This document shows, one piece after another, positions 49,988 through 63,657 of a stretch of 64,000 nt of DNA (within the stretch, counting starts at the first letter, position 1; each line of letters starts with the position of its first letter). The position numbers and the translations under genes were made by a program. The notes under the pieces are model-generated. The model was not told the origin of the DNA and searched no databases. It saw only the letters and a list, made by a program, of their open reading frames with translations. The stretch is taken from positions 24,654,558 through 24,718,557 of the forward strand of contig CM047814.1 of NCBI GenBank assembly GCA_026214975.1, read 5' to 3'. Source of the DNA: Gentiana macrophylla. Taxonomy: Eukaryota; Streptophyta; Magnoliopsida; Gentianales; Gentianaceae.

Positions 49988-52224
49988 ATCTCCCACTTGC
50001 CCGTAAGGACAAGCAACAATTGCCTTTCGGGAACTCTACATCTAACAATCTCCCACTTACCCGTAAAGACAAGCAACAATTGTTTTAAGAGAACCTCACC
50101 CTTATTCTATCTATCCACAACATTCTCCCACTTGCTCTAAAGCAGATGAGACATATCTCCCAATTTGATACTCGCCAACCGCTTATCAGTGACAATGGAT
50201 GCCCCGCGACTTGGTAAACTGATCAGCTAGGTTGTCGGCTCGAGGCGATCTTTTAGGTCCGTAACGTCGCCTTTCTGCACGATCTGTCTGACCAGGTGGT
50301 ACTTTATCACAAGATTTTGACCTTTTGTGTCTGCGAAGATCATTTGAATGAGCTACCTCTCAACTGCTTTCACAGTAAATTGATATCGGCTCATCGAGAC
50401 CTGGAATCACTTCCCGATCCAACAAAGAACTTCTCAAGCCGCTGCTCCGAAAGCTGCTATGTATTCGACTAACAGAGTCAAACTGGCAGTGCTGGATTGC
50501 TCCAGATTATAGCTCCATCACTATGAGTAAACACTGAGCCTAAGATCGATTCATGATCATCCTTAATCCGACTAATAATCAAAATCAGTGTAGTCAACAA
50601 CACTCAGGTTTGCACCCGAATAAACAAGCATATGATTCCTCGTTCTCTAATGATACTTGAGGATGTACTATACTGCTATCAACGTCTGAATCCAAGACTC
50701 GACTTTTATTGACTTTTAATAACCTGACTTTCTCTATCCAAAAGAGAATCTATCCCATTTTCTCTATATCCGAAGATTGAGAGAATTATTCCGTGAGGGG
50801 TCGGGTAGGAAACCTCTCGTTGAATCTAGCATTCGAAAATGCCTCATCATTTTAAATTTAAGATGAATGGGACACTCCACTACTTGCTCTCATGAAATCG
50901 ACCGAATCAAATTCTAAGAATAAAGTCCACTTCTCTGATTCAGAGAAGCTTTGGCTCGTCAGTTCTTGACTTCAGATAACACACCCATGTTGTTTCCAAC
51001 TGTTGCAGTGTTATCTTTTATAAATACTAACATCTACTACTTTACCAATATTGATTCTCTGGTCTACAAAACACTCATCAATATTCTACTCAAGCCCACA
51101 CATTTCAAAACATATGAATTTCAATGACCTGAAGGTTTAATTTAATCCACCAATGGGTTTAAGCATAGACAATCAATCTGCCATTGGCTTTGAGCTAAAA
51201 CCTTCCTGTTCCGAATGAATTCAAGCTCTTCTATACGGCAAGAAAGTTTCAGGGCATCACCCCTGTTAGTCTTTCTGCTTTACACGGAGTCAAGCAAGGC
51301 GGAATGGTGAGAGAGTTTTAGGGGCTCAACGGCTTGCAGAGAATTACCCCTAGACCACTTGGCTTTGCTTAGAAAGTTAAACATTCTCTTTTATTCGACT
51401 CTTTTCATGTAGATCCAATTACTCCTACTGGGCCTGAGACACTCAGGTGGTTCTACAAAAGTGTGAACAGAATTGGAGTACCAAAACTCCATTTATCGGT
51501 TTATGGCTTTAAACCGACCTCTTTTTATCAGAATCCTATATAGTCCTTCCAAAATACAATAGGTTAACAATTACCCTCAGCAGACTGTAAAGTCTGCACG
51601 ATCACAGTGAGTCAATGAATAAACCATACTCTCATTGTATTTGGGTGGATTGACATTCTGATCTGGTTCAGTAGTATTTATCAGCGTAATCCCCAACAAC
51701 CAATGTTGGATGTGGTATGATTAAATCAGATAGTAACTCCTTGAGTAACTGTACTTCAAGGTCTAAGGTTGTTATTTAAACATTCTTTTAGAAAGGATGT
51801 AACAATGTAACCGTCACGATCCGATCTCAAATATCTTATAACCAACCTTTTACTCATTGCATTAAGATATTTCACGAACAGTCACCATCTATACGTGTAT
51901 ACAAAATTTCCAGTCCTACCTTCAAGCACTAGTGCTAAATGCCTCTATTTGCGGAAGTGGGGTAAATGTAATTCACTCCTTATCCACAAATTCATAGGCA
52001 TCTTCTAGGTAGACTTCTCGGTATTACATAATAATGTGAACCGTTATTTTGCAATCAATAACTTAATTGAGTTAAGCAGTGTAATGTAGCATATCAATAA
52101 CTATACAAGACAATACATGGTTTATCCTTTCAGTGAAATCGATAATTATGGTTTATCCTTTCACTCCTAATTTAATTAATTATGATCTCGATATCATAAA
52201 ATTAAACTTGTCTCTGATACCACA
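49988..52224 (-). other. Internal region of the non-autonomous element
   Basis: Non-coding in all frames by eye. Homologous, in reverse orientation, to about 61500-63657, including the polypurine-tract end and a segment with CCCCACTTCC...AGGCATTTAGCAC. Several CTCCCACTTG repeats lie near 49988-50140. Confidence 0.8.
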
Positions 52225-53893
52225 TGCTAGAAGTAGTAGCACCGATCGAGACACTCGATCTTAGCACAACGGAAGCTTATGCGATTTACGATATGAGACA
52301 TAACTAATTAATCCTACGAGAATGTTGAAGATTTACCTAAACGGAGAGGGATTGTAAATCGACAGAGAGGGAGAAACCGTGATTTTCCGGATTGTATCTC
52401 CAAACGACAACTGGTGGACGTCGATCCTCGCCGTAGAACCTACTCGAATATGCTCCAAAAAAAACCATAGTTTTTTCTTCTCTTAATGACTAGAACGAGA
52501 AACTAAATTTTCTCTCCTTTTTTTAAGTGTGGCGCCAATGTTGGTAATCATTGTGTTGGAGGAACTCTCTTTATATAGGAAAATAACTAGTAAATAAAGA
52601 GTTATCATTTTCACACCACAATTACCTATTCCCACAAGGAAATATATTTGCCATAAAAGAAAAGATAATTCCCAAAAAATCAATCTCTTATTTTTCCATT
52701 AATTATCCAACAAATAGATAATTAATTAATTACACATGTGACATAATCTTCGAAAAATTTCTTTTCCTAATTATTTATCACATGGGGCACCACTTTCAAT
52801 ATCATTTTAATAGAAAATGTCTTTTCTATTTTACATATTATTTACCAAATAAATAATATTTCTTATTCATTAAATAGACCAACTATTTAATTTATTCTCG
52901 AGGTTCCATAAAACGAGAAAACACTCTCGCGTGTTAGGAGCCAACCAGGGACCGTGGACCTATAACTTAGAGAGCTACAATAAATTGAATAAAATATTCA
53001 TAGAACATAATATTTCTACTCAACTTATTAATTCCGGAATTACCCCACCATAAATCCGAAACTGAACTCTATCGATTATAGATATAACTTATTCTCAAAA
53101 TGTCTAGTCGAGTCGATAAGTGTCCATTGATATAATCATCATTACATATAAACTAGCCCTCCATAGACTATCCGTAATGAAGCGGGATTATTTCCGTAAA
53201 CCTTCTTCAATACATCTTATCATTATTTACCATTAACCCACTAGTGATCAATTAGTTCATAACGTAACAAACAAGGGGATTGTCTTTCTACTTCCCGCAA
53301 GAAGGAATGAATTCTATATCTGTGAGACACACACTTCTCTCTATCCCAGAATAGTGCCAACGTGAAAGTGATTCGGACCGCGCCTCTTAGCGATCCTTAA
53401 GGAACACATCAAACCCTATCCTGAAACAAGTAGGAGTCTGTAATCACTTCAGGATTAAGGTCAATCCATATATGATCATCTTGTGATTTAATAAGATTTC
53501 TCAATCACGGAATTATACGAGAAATGTAGATTAAATCGGTCCAGTCCTATATGACTACATCATATATAAATGTCCCACTTAGACAACCAATGTCGACGGT
53601 CCGGATAAGACGGTCACACCATAAAGTGTTCTGGGCGCATTAATGGTGGTTTTATCAATAGACCCCATACTTTGATTAAGGTCACCACGGACTAACAGTT
53701 CAAGTGTATCACCATAAACTTAATCCTCATGTGTGACACGCACTAAGTTATTTGGCTACATATGATACGACTTGGGGTTTTCAGTAGTGTATTACTTATA
53801 AGCACGAAGCAAATAATAAGATGAGAATAAATCTGTCATTTATTAATTCTAAAAACAATTACATAAATTGTCTTTCGGGTGCTACTTCCAACA
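52225..53893 (-). repeat. 5' LTR of the non-autonomous element
   Basis: 1669 bp, next to the primer-binding site and followed by the GCATC duplication. Confidence 0.92.
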
Positions 53894-54296
53894 GCATCAA
53901 CTTCACAAATCACAATCTATACATAATGATGATGGATCATTGAGAGGCAAGAAATGAAATGCTATAATTTATGGTAGACGTGGCTATGATTCCTTTAAAA
54001 GGCTTTCTCACACACAACATAAACATTCCAATGAAATATACAAAGAATGTGCACTCACTCAATGATAAACAAGATAAACAATAAAACCAATTTGTATTTA
54101 GATAGTGGTTGTTCCAGACACATGACTGATCAGAAGAGTTTATTTAAGTCATTTGAAGCCAAGTCTGACAATGGAAAGGTCACTTTTGGGGACAATGCTA
54201 AATGCAAGATTATTAGAACTAGTATCGTGTGCTTCAGAGATCAACTTATGATGAAGAATGTAATGTATGTTCAGAATTTATCTTATAATTTGATTT

Positions 54297-57200
54297 GCCA
54301 CTACAATGAAACATGCGTAATAGGCTTCAGTCCCATTCCGGTTGTCAAAATTGACATCTGATCTCTAGCTAAACCTTTTGTAAGCGGATCCGCAAGATTC
54401 TCCTTCGATCTTATATAATCGATAGAAATCACACCATTAGAGATCAATTGTTTAATGGTATTGTGTCTATGGCGTATGTGTCGAGACTTACCATATACAT
54501 ACTACTCTGTGCCCTTCCAATAGCTGACTGACTATCGCAGTGTATGCTTATTGCAGCCACAGGCTTAGGCCAACACGGAATATCCTCTAGGAAATTCCTA
54601 AGCCATTCAACTTCTTCTCCAGCCTTATCCAGTGCTATGAACTCGGCTTCCATTGTAGTGTGAACTATGCATGTTTGTCTCGTAGACTTCCAGGACACAG
54701 CAGCACCACCAATCGTGAAAAAGTATCCAGTGGTGGACTTCGAGTCTTTCGTATCTGATATTCAGTTGGCATCACAGTATCCTTCTAATACTGCTGGATA
54801 TCTCGTATATCGTAATCCCAGACTCATAATGTACTTCATGTACCTCAACAACCTATTTAAGGCTTTCCAATGATTATGATCTGGATTACTCGTGAACCTA
54901 CTCAGTTTATTCACCGCACATGCTAAGTCTGGTTGTGTACAATTGGTTATATACATCAGACTTCCAGTCACTTGAGAATATCTCAATTGATCCACAGGTT
55001 CACCTATATTCTTGGCCAAGTTCACTCTTAGATCAAGAGGAGTGCTCACTGGACTTTCATCAAATACATTAAATCTTTTCAAAACAGACTCAATATAATG
55101 AGTTTGTGACAACGCAAGTCCATCGGATAATCTAAAGATCTTAATCCCTAGTATCACATCCGTAACCCCTAGGTCCTTCATATCGAAGTTCCTTATCAAC
55201 ATCTTCTTAGTATTCATGTTGATATCATGAGTACTTCTCATTATCAGCATGTCATCCACATATTGACATACTATCACATAGGCATTAGGTGTGTTTTTAA
55301 TGTTGACACATTTATCAAACGCGTTAATCTTAAATCCATTTGACAACATAACATTATCAAATCTGATATGCCACTATTTTGGTGCTTTTTTAAGCCCATA
55401 AAAAGACTTAACGAGTCTACACAACTTGCTTTCTTGCCCTGGAACAACACACTCCTCGGGTTGTTTCATGTAAATCTCTTCTTCCAATTTACCATTCAAA
55501 AAGGCAGCCTTCACATCCATTTGATGGATTTCCAAGTCATTGACTGCAGCTATAGCAATGAGAACCCTTATAGAAGAGATTTTCATCACTGGTGAGTAGG
55601 TATCAAAAAAGTCAAGGCCTTCCTTCTGTCAGAACCCTTGGACCACCAACCTAGCCTTGTACTTATCGATAGAAACATCAACCTTTAACTTCTTCTTGAA
55701 GATCCACTTGCACCCGAGTGGTTTATTTCCTGGAGGAAGATCAACCAACTCCCAAGTGTGGTTTTGCATGATGGAATCTATTTCACTGTTTATAGCTTCT
55801 TTCCAGAAAGGATCTTCTGGAGTAGACATTGACTCAGCATATGTCCGGGGTTCATTTTCTACCATATAGGTCAGAAAATCAGGACCATAGGACTTGGATA
55901 TCCTAGCCCTCTTACTGCGACGAGGTTCCTCAAGTTCTTGAGGATCAACCTCTTCTTCCGACTCATACGTCCGCTTGCTCCTGCTTGCTTCTTGTTTCTC
56001 TTTCTCCTTACAGGGAAAAAATCCTCAAAGAAAACAACATTCCTAGACTTGATGATGAAATTCTCATGTACATCAGGGACGTCCAATTTATGTACCAGAA
56101 ACTGATAAGCACTACTATTGAGAGCATATCCAAAGAATATACAATAAATTGTTTTAGGCCCTATATTCACTTGCTTTGGTTTAGGTATTTCAACCTTAGC
56201 CAAACACCCCCCCACTTTCGTGATTTTGCTGTTAGGCTTGTGACCCTTCCACAATTCATAAGGGGATTCTGTTAGGTGTGATGCCTGAAAGATAATTTTG
56301 TAATTGTTTTATTTAATAAATGAAATGATATTATTATTCATATTTATTATTCTTATATTCACCGATATGACAATAGTATTTACACTACATAAAACCTTAA
56401 GTATATCATTTATGTAATCACTTAACTCAGTGTATGGGGTATACACGGGAGGATTGAGTTAGTGAAGATGTACTTAAAATACAATTAGCCCGTAGTGAAG
56501 TTAATCGAGAGTATCGGGTCTCTAACGTGCTATAAATGCGCCCAGAACACAATAGGTGTGATTGTCTTATCCGGACTTTCGGTTAAGAGAACCTAGTGGG
56601 GCATTTATATGTGATAGATATATCATAAAGTATCGGACCGATTTGATTAGAGTTCACGATATAATTCCGTAATCGAAAGTCTTATTGAATCAATCGATGA
56701 TCATATTTATGGATATATCTTAATCTGAGGTGATCACGATCAAGCGCTTGAATCGGTATGAGGTTTGACTTGACGGTCAAGGATTACACCGAGTCTGTGA
56801 TCTGAATTACCCCATCTTGGCATTGTCTTTGGATTGAGTGAGTAGTCTGTGTTTATCACGGATCACGAATCCATTACTTCCATTTATGGAAGTAGATATA
56901 CAATTCCACTTATTTGTTAATCCTAGAAACTGATCGATCCGTGGAGTTCATATTACACCGATTAGCTACCAAATGAGTTGTATGAATTAATTGATCACTA
57001 GGGGTTAATGGAAAAAAGGATAAGAGGTTCTAAAAGGGTTAACAAAACTTCCCGATTTAGAATGAACGATCGATGGAGGATTAATCCATATGTAATGATT
57101 ATATCAATGGGCGCTTATTATCATTCTCGTGAGGAGATAAATATAATCTTATAATCGGAGGAGTGCGATCCACGGGATTATGGTGGCATATTCACGTGAT

Positions 57201-58501
57201 TGATTTATCGAATATAATTATTCTGCTTTGTAAGATAATTATTTTTCTTGATTTATCGGAGCCGCTGATTATTAGTCCATGGTCCCCGACGTGCCTCCAA
57301 TATAGCATAGCTATTCTCGGACGTCGAATCCTAATAATATTAATTTAGTTCTTGTTAGAATTTAATTAAAACGATATGTGAATTAATTGTTTAATGGACT
57401 ATTAAATTAGTTGGGCTAAATAATTAAATATGTGAAAAAGACATTTTTCATAATCTTGGCCCAATTTAGTGTGTATGGCCGAAAATTATTGTGACTAGGT
57501 CACAAGGAGTAAATTTTCGGCCAAAGGTGTATTATGGAACAAGAAATTGTTTTCTTGTGGATTAATAAGACATGTGCACAAAATATTTATTGGATAAATA
57601 TTTATGGTAAGAAATAAAGATAAATATTATTCTAGATTTGTTCTAGAATATTATGGAATTATCTTTTATTCATTGGATTTATTTATTTGCAAAATAAAAT
57701 CCTTGAAGGACAATGATTACTCTCCTATATAAAGAGAGTTCTCCCAACTCATACACATAACACAAAATTCGACTATCACCTCTTAGAGAGGAGAAGGTAA
57801 ATTTCGGCCAAGAGGGAGTAAGAGGGAAAATCTTGGAGGTTTTCCGGGTAGCATATCGGAAGGATTCGAGACGAGGATTTCCTTCCACCGGGAGTTGCTT
57901 GGATCACACGTGCGGAAGATCGTGGTGCTCTTCACACCATATTTTGTTTGCGGTTCTTCTACTTGGATTTTGAGATCCAAGAGGTATGATCTACAACCCC
58001 CTTGTAGAGTAGATCTAGTTATTTTATTACATGTAATTGATAGATCTAGATCCTTAAATCGCTTCCGTTGCAGATGGTATTACTAACAGATTCATCCTTC
58101 TTCTTAGAAGGAATTTTATTAAGAATGGAGTTCGCTGAGAGGATAGCTTTCCCCCACAAGTTATGAGGTAAACCCGAACTAATCAACATAGCATTCATCA
58201 TCTCTTTCAGAGTTCGGTTCTTGCGCCAAGAATACCGTTTGATTGAGGTGTATATGGTGTTTGTCGTTTGATGAATGATGCCGGCGCCAGAGCAAAATTC
58301 ATTAAACAGTGCATCATATTCGCCACCACGATCACTACGGACATTCTTTATCCGTTTGCTAAGTTGATTCTCAACTTCATTTTTATAATCCTTAAAAGCT
58401 TCAAGAGCTTCGTCTTTGCTTCTCAGCAGATAAACATAACAATATGTGGTACAATCATCAATAAAAGTAATAAAGTACTTTTTACCGCCTCTAGTTTGCA
58501 C
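54297..58501 (-). pseudogene. Copia pol (integrase, RT, RNase H), split by a solo LTR
   Basis: On the minus strand: integrase core 58501-58089 (YFITFIDDCTTYCYVYLL, VRSDRGGEYDALF, LPHNLWGKA), interrupted by the solo LTR at 56270-58088, then SPYELWKGHKPN in the same frame. RT follows: [51 protein letters not shown] (YVDD active site) and [18 protein letters not shown]. RNase H carries [20 protein letters not shown] and HCDSQSAIG, and the chain ends ENLADPLTKGL and GMGLKPI near 54300. Several frameshifts (near 55870, 55610, 55360, 54760) inactivate it. Neither its gag nor its LTRs adjoin it. Confidence 0.88.
56270..58088 (+). mobile_element. Solo LTR (Copia-type), 1819 bp
   Basis: Perfect GATTC duplication at 56265-56269 and 58089-58093. 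Starts TGTTAGGTGTGATGCCTGAA and ends TGGTATTACTAACA. Its first about 340 bases are nearly identical to the LTR starting at 63658. The host integrase frame is rejoined when it is removed. Confidence 0.93.
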
Positions 58502-58509
58502 AAATTTTA

Positions 58510-61500
58510 AGTCACATATATACAGCAGGATTTTTAAATTAAAAAAAAAATCGAATTTTTTATTTATTTATTTTATTTTATAAAATAAAGGCCCCTTCTC
58601 CTTTCGGGTTCGCGGTTCGTGGTTCAAGGTTCGAAGCTCGAAGACATGAAGACAACAAGATCGTAATTTATTTTTTCCTATGATAGATTAGATACGGGGG
58701 TACTAACGATCCATCTCGGTGTTCAAATTTTCCGCAAATTATTTTTTATGTGTTTGATCGTAAAATAGATATAAAATCGGAATTGCCATGACATGCATCA
58801 TATCATAAATCCACCCTATGCATACATGTAGAATTTTAATTTTGGTAATTAAAATAGGCATGTATACAAACTCGCGTAATTAGTTGAAATTTAATTAATA
58901 CGTGGTAATTAATTAATTTAGTAACTAATTAAAGATCCGAGGACGGGTTATGAAATCGTTAAGCCTTTTTTCGTGTGTGTTCTCGGTGAACCGCCTTAAA
59001 AGCCCAAACGAGATCACGTTTTCGATTCGTAGTGTCTACGAGATTGAATGATGGTAAAAGAACAATAAATCTTGGATAAAAACGGTTCGACTATAGGTTG
59101 GGTGGTCAACTGAGTTGGGCTCGACCGACTTAACCCTCCTAGTGTGATGTATGCACGGGGGTCCGGCAAGACTAAGCTGCACCGGCGAACGGAGGGGTGA
59201 TTCCTTCTCTCTCAACGGGCTCTCTTGACCCGATTTCATCCGGCAACCACATATGTTCCAACGAATAGGGCGGGTAGGCTTGCCTCTACGTTACGACACC
59301 ATTCGAATCCTTGATTTGATGTGCTTTTATGTTAACATCAAAAGACGTGGTTAGTTAACCCACCACCACTTCCAAAATATTGAGTGGGAGCGGGGGAGGC
59401 GATAGCCAACCCCACGGCCTCTACTATAGATACAAGTAAGTGAGAGAAGGGTGACGTCTTATGGCGCTTTGATTTCGTCCCCCTACGGATGGTGTTCACC
59501 CCTATCAACATTCATGGCTTGGTCTCCGAAAGGATAGGATTTCCGGGTACTCGTCGGGTCACTGACCTATCCTATGACGGCACACTCGGGGCGTACCTAA
59601 GGGATCCGATATAGTAGGTCACACTCATCAAGGATATTCTTGATAATATCTAGGATAAAAAAGGAAGGTAGTCAATGAATAAAGGGATGTTCGATTCTCG
59701 TGGGACGTTCGATTCTCACAAGTTATTCATTGATGAGAGATTGTCTCGATTTAACCGTCATCTCTTTGACCTACCCTACGGCGGCACTGAGACGCGAGGT
59801 TAAAACCTTGGAATGGTAAAGTAGACTTAATTTTATTTTACAATTCCTAAAATAAACTTATATAGTAGTGTTAAACTTGAATTAATATATGTCATTTTAT
59901 TTACAGCATTATATCCTTCACTAAATTGCTTAAAAATTAATAATTGACTAGTATTGACTTCGTTAAAAAGTGGAAAGTAACTAGGAAGTTGAACTAGAGA
60001 TATTTTCTCTTAAGCCTTTTAAAAACCAGAGTGGCATATAGGTATGTCACTAGTGTCATTCATGTCAAACGGAAGACAAACTTAGTTTTATCAAAGGTGA
60101 TTTCGGACTTTGAAATTCTTCTAGTGAATTTTGAGTGTGTAGTGATTACACGAGTAATTTTCTAATTGAAAAATCAGAAAATCATGAAGTGTTACTAGTT
60201 GGACGATATTTGGAATCGATGAACTAGTGGGAGGTTTATGATTTGTTGTTTTTCTAGAACATTAGAAAAGTGTAACTGACTACACACGTAACCATTCTAA
60301 TTGAAAAACCGGAATGTCATGAAATGTCGCTAGTTGGACGATATTTGGAATCGATGAACTAGTGGGAGTTCTATGATTTGTTGTTTTTCTGGAAACATTG
60401 GAACTATATACGAAAGATTTTCTAATCGAAAAAATCGGAAAATCATAAAAATAAAGCATTGCTCGTTAGACGGTATTTGGAACCGATAAACTAGTGGGAG
60501 CTTTAATGTTATGATTTGTTGTTTTTTCTGGTATATTAAAAAATATATATATATCCGAGAAGTCCCGACGAGTAACACTCGAAACAGACATCCCACAGTT
60601 CAAGAGTAGTGTCTACTCAAACGAACCATTGTTTAAGATCAATTTTCCATTCACGGAAAGTCAAGAATGGGAGAATATGTCTAAAAGTGTTACTCATCTA
60701 AAGCTGAGAAAACTTTAAAATTTGAACCGAAAATTAATTAACTAAAAATCATAGGATAAGGACAGTGATTTTGGATCACCAACCTATGAATCCTTGGCGA
60801 TTTTCTCAAGCTAAGTTCTTTGGAAGAACAAGGTAGCAGTGCATTTAACGATTAAAGGAGTAAACAACGGGCAGTTAATTTTAGCTAGAATAGTGGGAGT
60901 GATATAAGGAAATGAATCTCGGATTCAATCCTTGGATATCGCGGAAAATTTATTTTCGGTTTAAGATTCGTTGGAACGAATGGATTTACCTTATATTCGA
61001 TAATTTGTTTGTCGTATAGAAAGTGAATATACCATTTGTAGTACGAATCCAAGACTCGGACTTTTGTTTGATAAAGTCAAAACCACTTAGAACTGCTGAA
61101 ATATGTATATAAAACACATCTTAAGAACTATTAAAAGCAATTGGTTTCGATATTTAGATAAACGCATCTTCATATTCCATAGTTAGTGCATAGTACCTAA
61201 AAGACAATACCTGAAGACTGGCTCAGGGTGATTCCTTTCTCCCAGCCTGGTTATATTGTCTCAAAGGTTCAATGACTAAGTTTCCTTTCAATCGGGAAAG
61301 GATAATGGTTATAAAGAAGTAACATAGCTTGTTCATGACGACCTTCGGGGTCTGATGAAATATACAAGCTATTAAGAGCTTCCAAGTAGTGACTTCTTGT
61401 CTGATAACTATTCAAACACTCTGGTATGTTTATCCAAAATATTTTGAGGTTTCTCTGTTTTCAATGAGAGATAGAGTATTCTATACTCGGAATAGGCCAT

Positions 61501-63657
61501 TCATAGTCCTCGAGACTCTCAATCACCGCCTTATTGTGACATGTTCTCACTAAGTGAGAAACCGTTAAATTGCCTTACATAGTTTTAGATGTCCTACAAT
61601 ACACTACTTAACACAATAAAGATATTGGAAGCGAAATAACGGTTTACATTGAAATGTAAGACCGATAAGTCTACCTAGAATATGCTTTGGAATTTACGGA
61701 TAAGGTGTGGATTCGGTTCACCCCACTTCCATAAATATAAGCATTTAGCACACGGTGCTTGAAGGTAAGACTGGGAATTTCGCGCATACGTTCGGTCAAT
61801 GACCATTCGTGATATATCTTTTAACCTATTGTGTATAAAGGTTAGATTCTTGAAATCGGGAAGGGACAATTATACTGTTGCATCATTTCTGATAGAGTCC
61901 ATAAACAGCAAAACCTTGACCTTGAAGTACGTTTACTCAAGGTAGTTACTAACTGATTAAAATCAGACCACATCCAACATCGGTTGTTGGTGATAACACT
62001 AAATACTACTAAACTAGATCGAATTTGATCCACCCAAAGAAGTATTGGGAGTATGGTTTATCCATTACCCATTACGGGTTCTACGGACTTTGTAGTCCGA
62101 GGATCGATTGATGACCTATGGCTCTTTTGTGAGCAGTATAGGATTCTGATAATAGAGGTTGGATAACCCTGCGAATAGAGTTCGGTACTCCAGTTCTGTT
62201 CATGCTCTTATAGAACCACCTGAGCGTCTCAGGCCCAGTGGGAGTAATTGGATCTACATAGAAAAGAGTAGAATGAATAGGAAATTTTATCTTTCAGAGC
62301 GAAGATTGAGTGGTCTAGGGATAATTCCCTAAGAAGTAGAGAGTTAATCAGACCTTGGACTCTCTTACCACTTAGTATTGCATGATTTCGTTCAAAATCA
62401 GAAAATAGGGGTAATTCCCTGAGACTTTCTTGCCAAACAAACGGAGTCTGGATTCATTCGAAATAGAAGGGTATTGCCTTATGATCTTATGACAGGATGA
62501 CTGTCAAGGCTTATGTCCTTTGTGGATAAAAATCAAACCTCTTGGTCACCGGAAGTCATATATTTCTACAATATATGGATTTGACCAGAATATTGATAAG
62601 TCTTTTGTAGACTGGATATCAATTTTAGTACAGTAGTGAATATATACATATATTAGTGTTTGTGAAGGATAACACTGCACCAGTTGGAATCAACATGGAT
62701 GTGTTATCTGAAGTCAGAATCTGACAATGTCATAATTCTCTGCAACAGAGATTTGGATAACATTCTAAAGAGTTTGACTCGGTCGAATTCATTAGAATCA
62801 ATCACTGGTTTTCCATCCATCTTATTGATTAAGATGATGCATCTGTGTATACAACATTCAACGAGGAAGTTCTATCCTATGCCTCAGGAATGACTCTCTA
62901 AATCTTCGGATCAAGAGAAATGGGATAGATTCTCTTTCTAGTAAGAGATGGTCAGGTTATTGAACGTCAATTTTGATTGAATCTTAGATTTGGCGGTTCA
63001 CAAAGAAAGTTTAGTATGTCCTTTAGTCTTTTGAGAGAACGTGGAATAATATGCGGACATATTCATGTGTGAACTTGGATATGTGTGATACACTGATTTT
63101 GACTTTAAGTCAGATTGAGGATGATCGTTAAGTCGATCTCGGGCTCAATGTTTACTCTTGTGTTGAAGCTATTGCTTGGAGGAATCCAGCAACGCCAACT
63201 CGACTTTAACTAGTTGGGTGATTAGCGGCTTTTGTAGTAGCTAGAGAGGCGATATAGCTTAAGGATTTTCTTTTCATATCTGGGAGTGATTCTAGATTTG
63301 GAAGCTTATAAGGATTTTCGAAATCAATGGAGGTCAAAAGCATATTGGGAAGGTACCACATGATTAGATGGACCGGTAACGTTTCGATTCTACGGATCGT
63401 CTCGAGCCGACAACCTGACTAATCATTAAGACCCATGATATTTAGATGTAGGTACTCCCCGAGTCACTGACCTATCCTACGACGGCACATTCGGAGTGTA
63501 CTTTGTCATCTACAATGGTTATGATATGCTTAATGGGTACTAGAATACGGGGTGAGTCTCCATTGCTTTAGAGCAAGTGGGAGATATAGTTTGTTGTAGT
63601 TTATAATAGGGTGTGCTCTAAAACAATTAATCACATGCTTTCGTGCAAGTGGGAGAT
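58510..63657 (+). mobile_element. Internal region of a second non-autonomous Copia-type element
   Basis: Ends in the polypurine tract AAGTGGGAGAT before the LTR at 63658. The last about 2.1 kb is homologous (inverted) to 49988-52224. The earlier part, 58510-61500, has no counterpart in that element and no gene. It holds a three-unit tandem repeat and the motif GACCTATCCTAYGACGGCAC. The 5' limit and 5' LTR are not identified; 58510 is where recognisable pol sequence stops. Confidence 0.65.
60137..60540. repeat. Tandem repeat, three units of about 133 bp
   Basis: The segment CTAGTTGGACGATATTTGGA begins at 60195 and 60330, with a diverged version at about 60462. Each is followed by AACTAGTGGGAG and ATGATTTGTTGTTTTT, and preceded by a TCTAATTGAAAAAYC-type stretch. 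Confidence 0.85.

Larger units (their letters stand above)
48296..53893 (-). mobile_element. Complete non-autonomous Copia-type element (LARD-like), 5598 bp
   Basis: Perfect 5-bp duplication GCATC (48291-48295 and 53894-53898). On the minus strand: 5' LTR 53893-52225, primer-binding site TGGTATCAGAG (52222-52212, complementary to initiator Met tRNA), internal region 52224-49988, polypurine tract AAGTGGGAGAT (49998-49988), 3' LTR 49987-48296. No gag or pol is present in the 2.2-kb interior, so it depends on another element's proteins. Confidence 0.92.
48110..54300 (+). pseudogene. Copia gag-protease fragment, split by a nested element
   Basis: The left part (48110-48295) encodes KEPMLVSGTTNEPYKPK and SLNLNDAS. 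The right part (53894-54300) encodes CYNL...RGYDSF and LYLDSGCSRHMTDQKSLFKS, the Copia protease active site (DSG) and its flank, then FGDNAKCKIIRTS. The complete element at 48296-53893 lies between, with a GCATC duplication. At about 54300 the sequence meets an oppositely oriented pol. Confidence 0.72.

Noticed and set aside
60330..60596. 88-codon minus-strand frame with repeated residues
   Set aside because: Arises from the 133-bp tandem repeat in a coding-free element.
58089..63657. Reading 56270-64000 as one full-length element with two LTRs
   Set aside because: The left LTR has matching GATTC on both of its own sides and no primer-binding site follows it; integrase codons resume directly after it.
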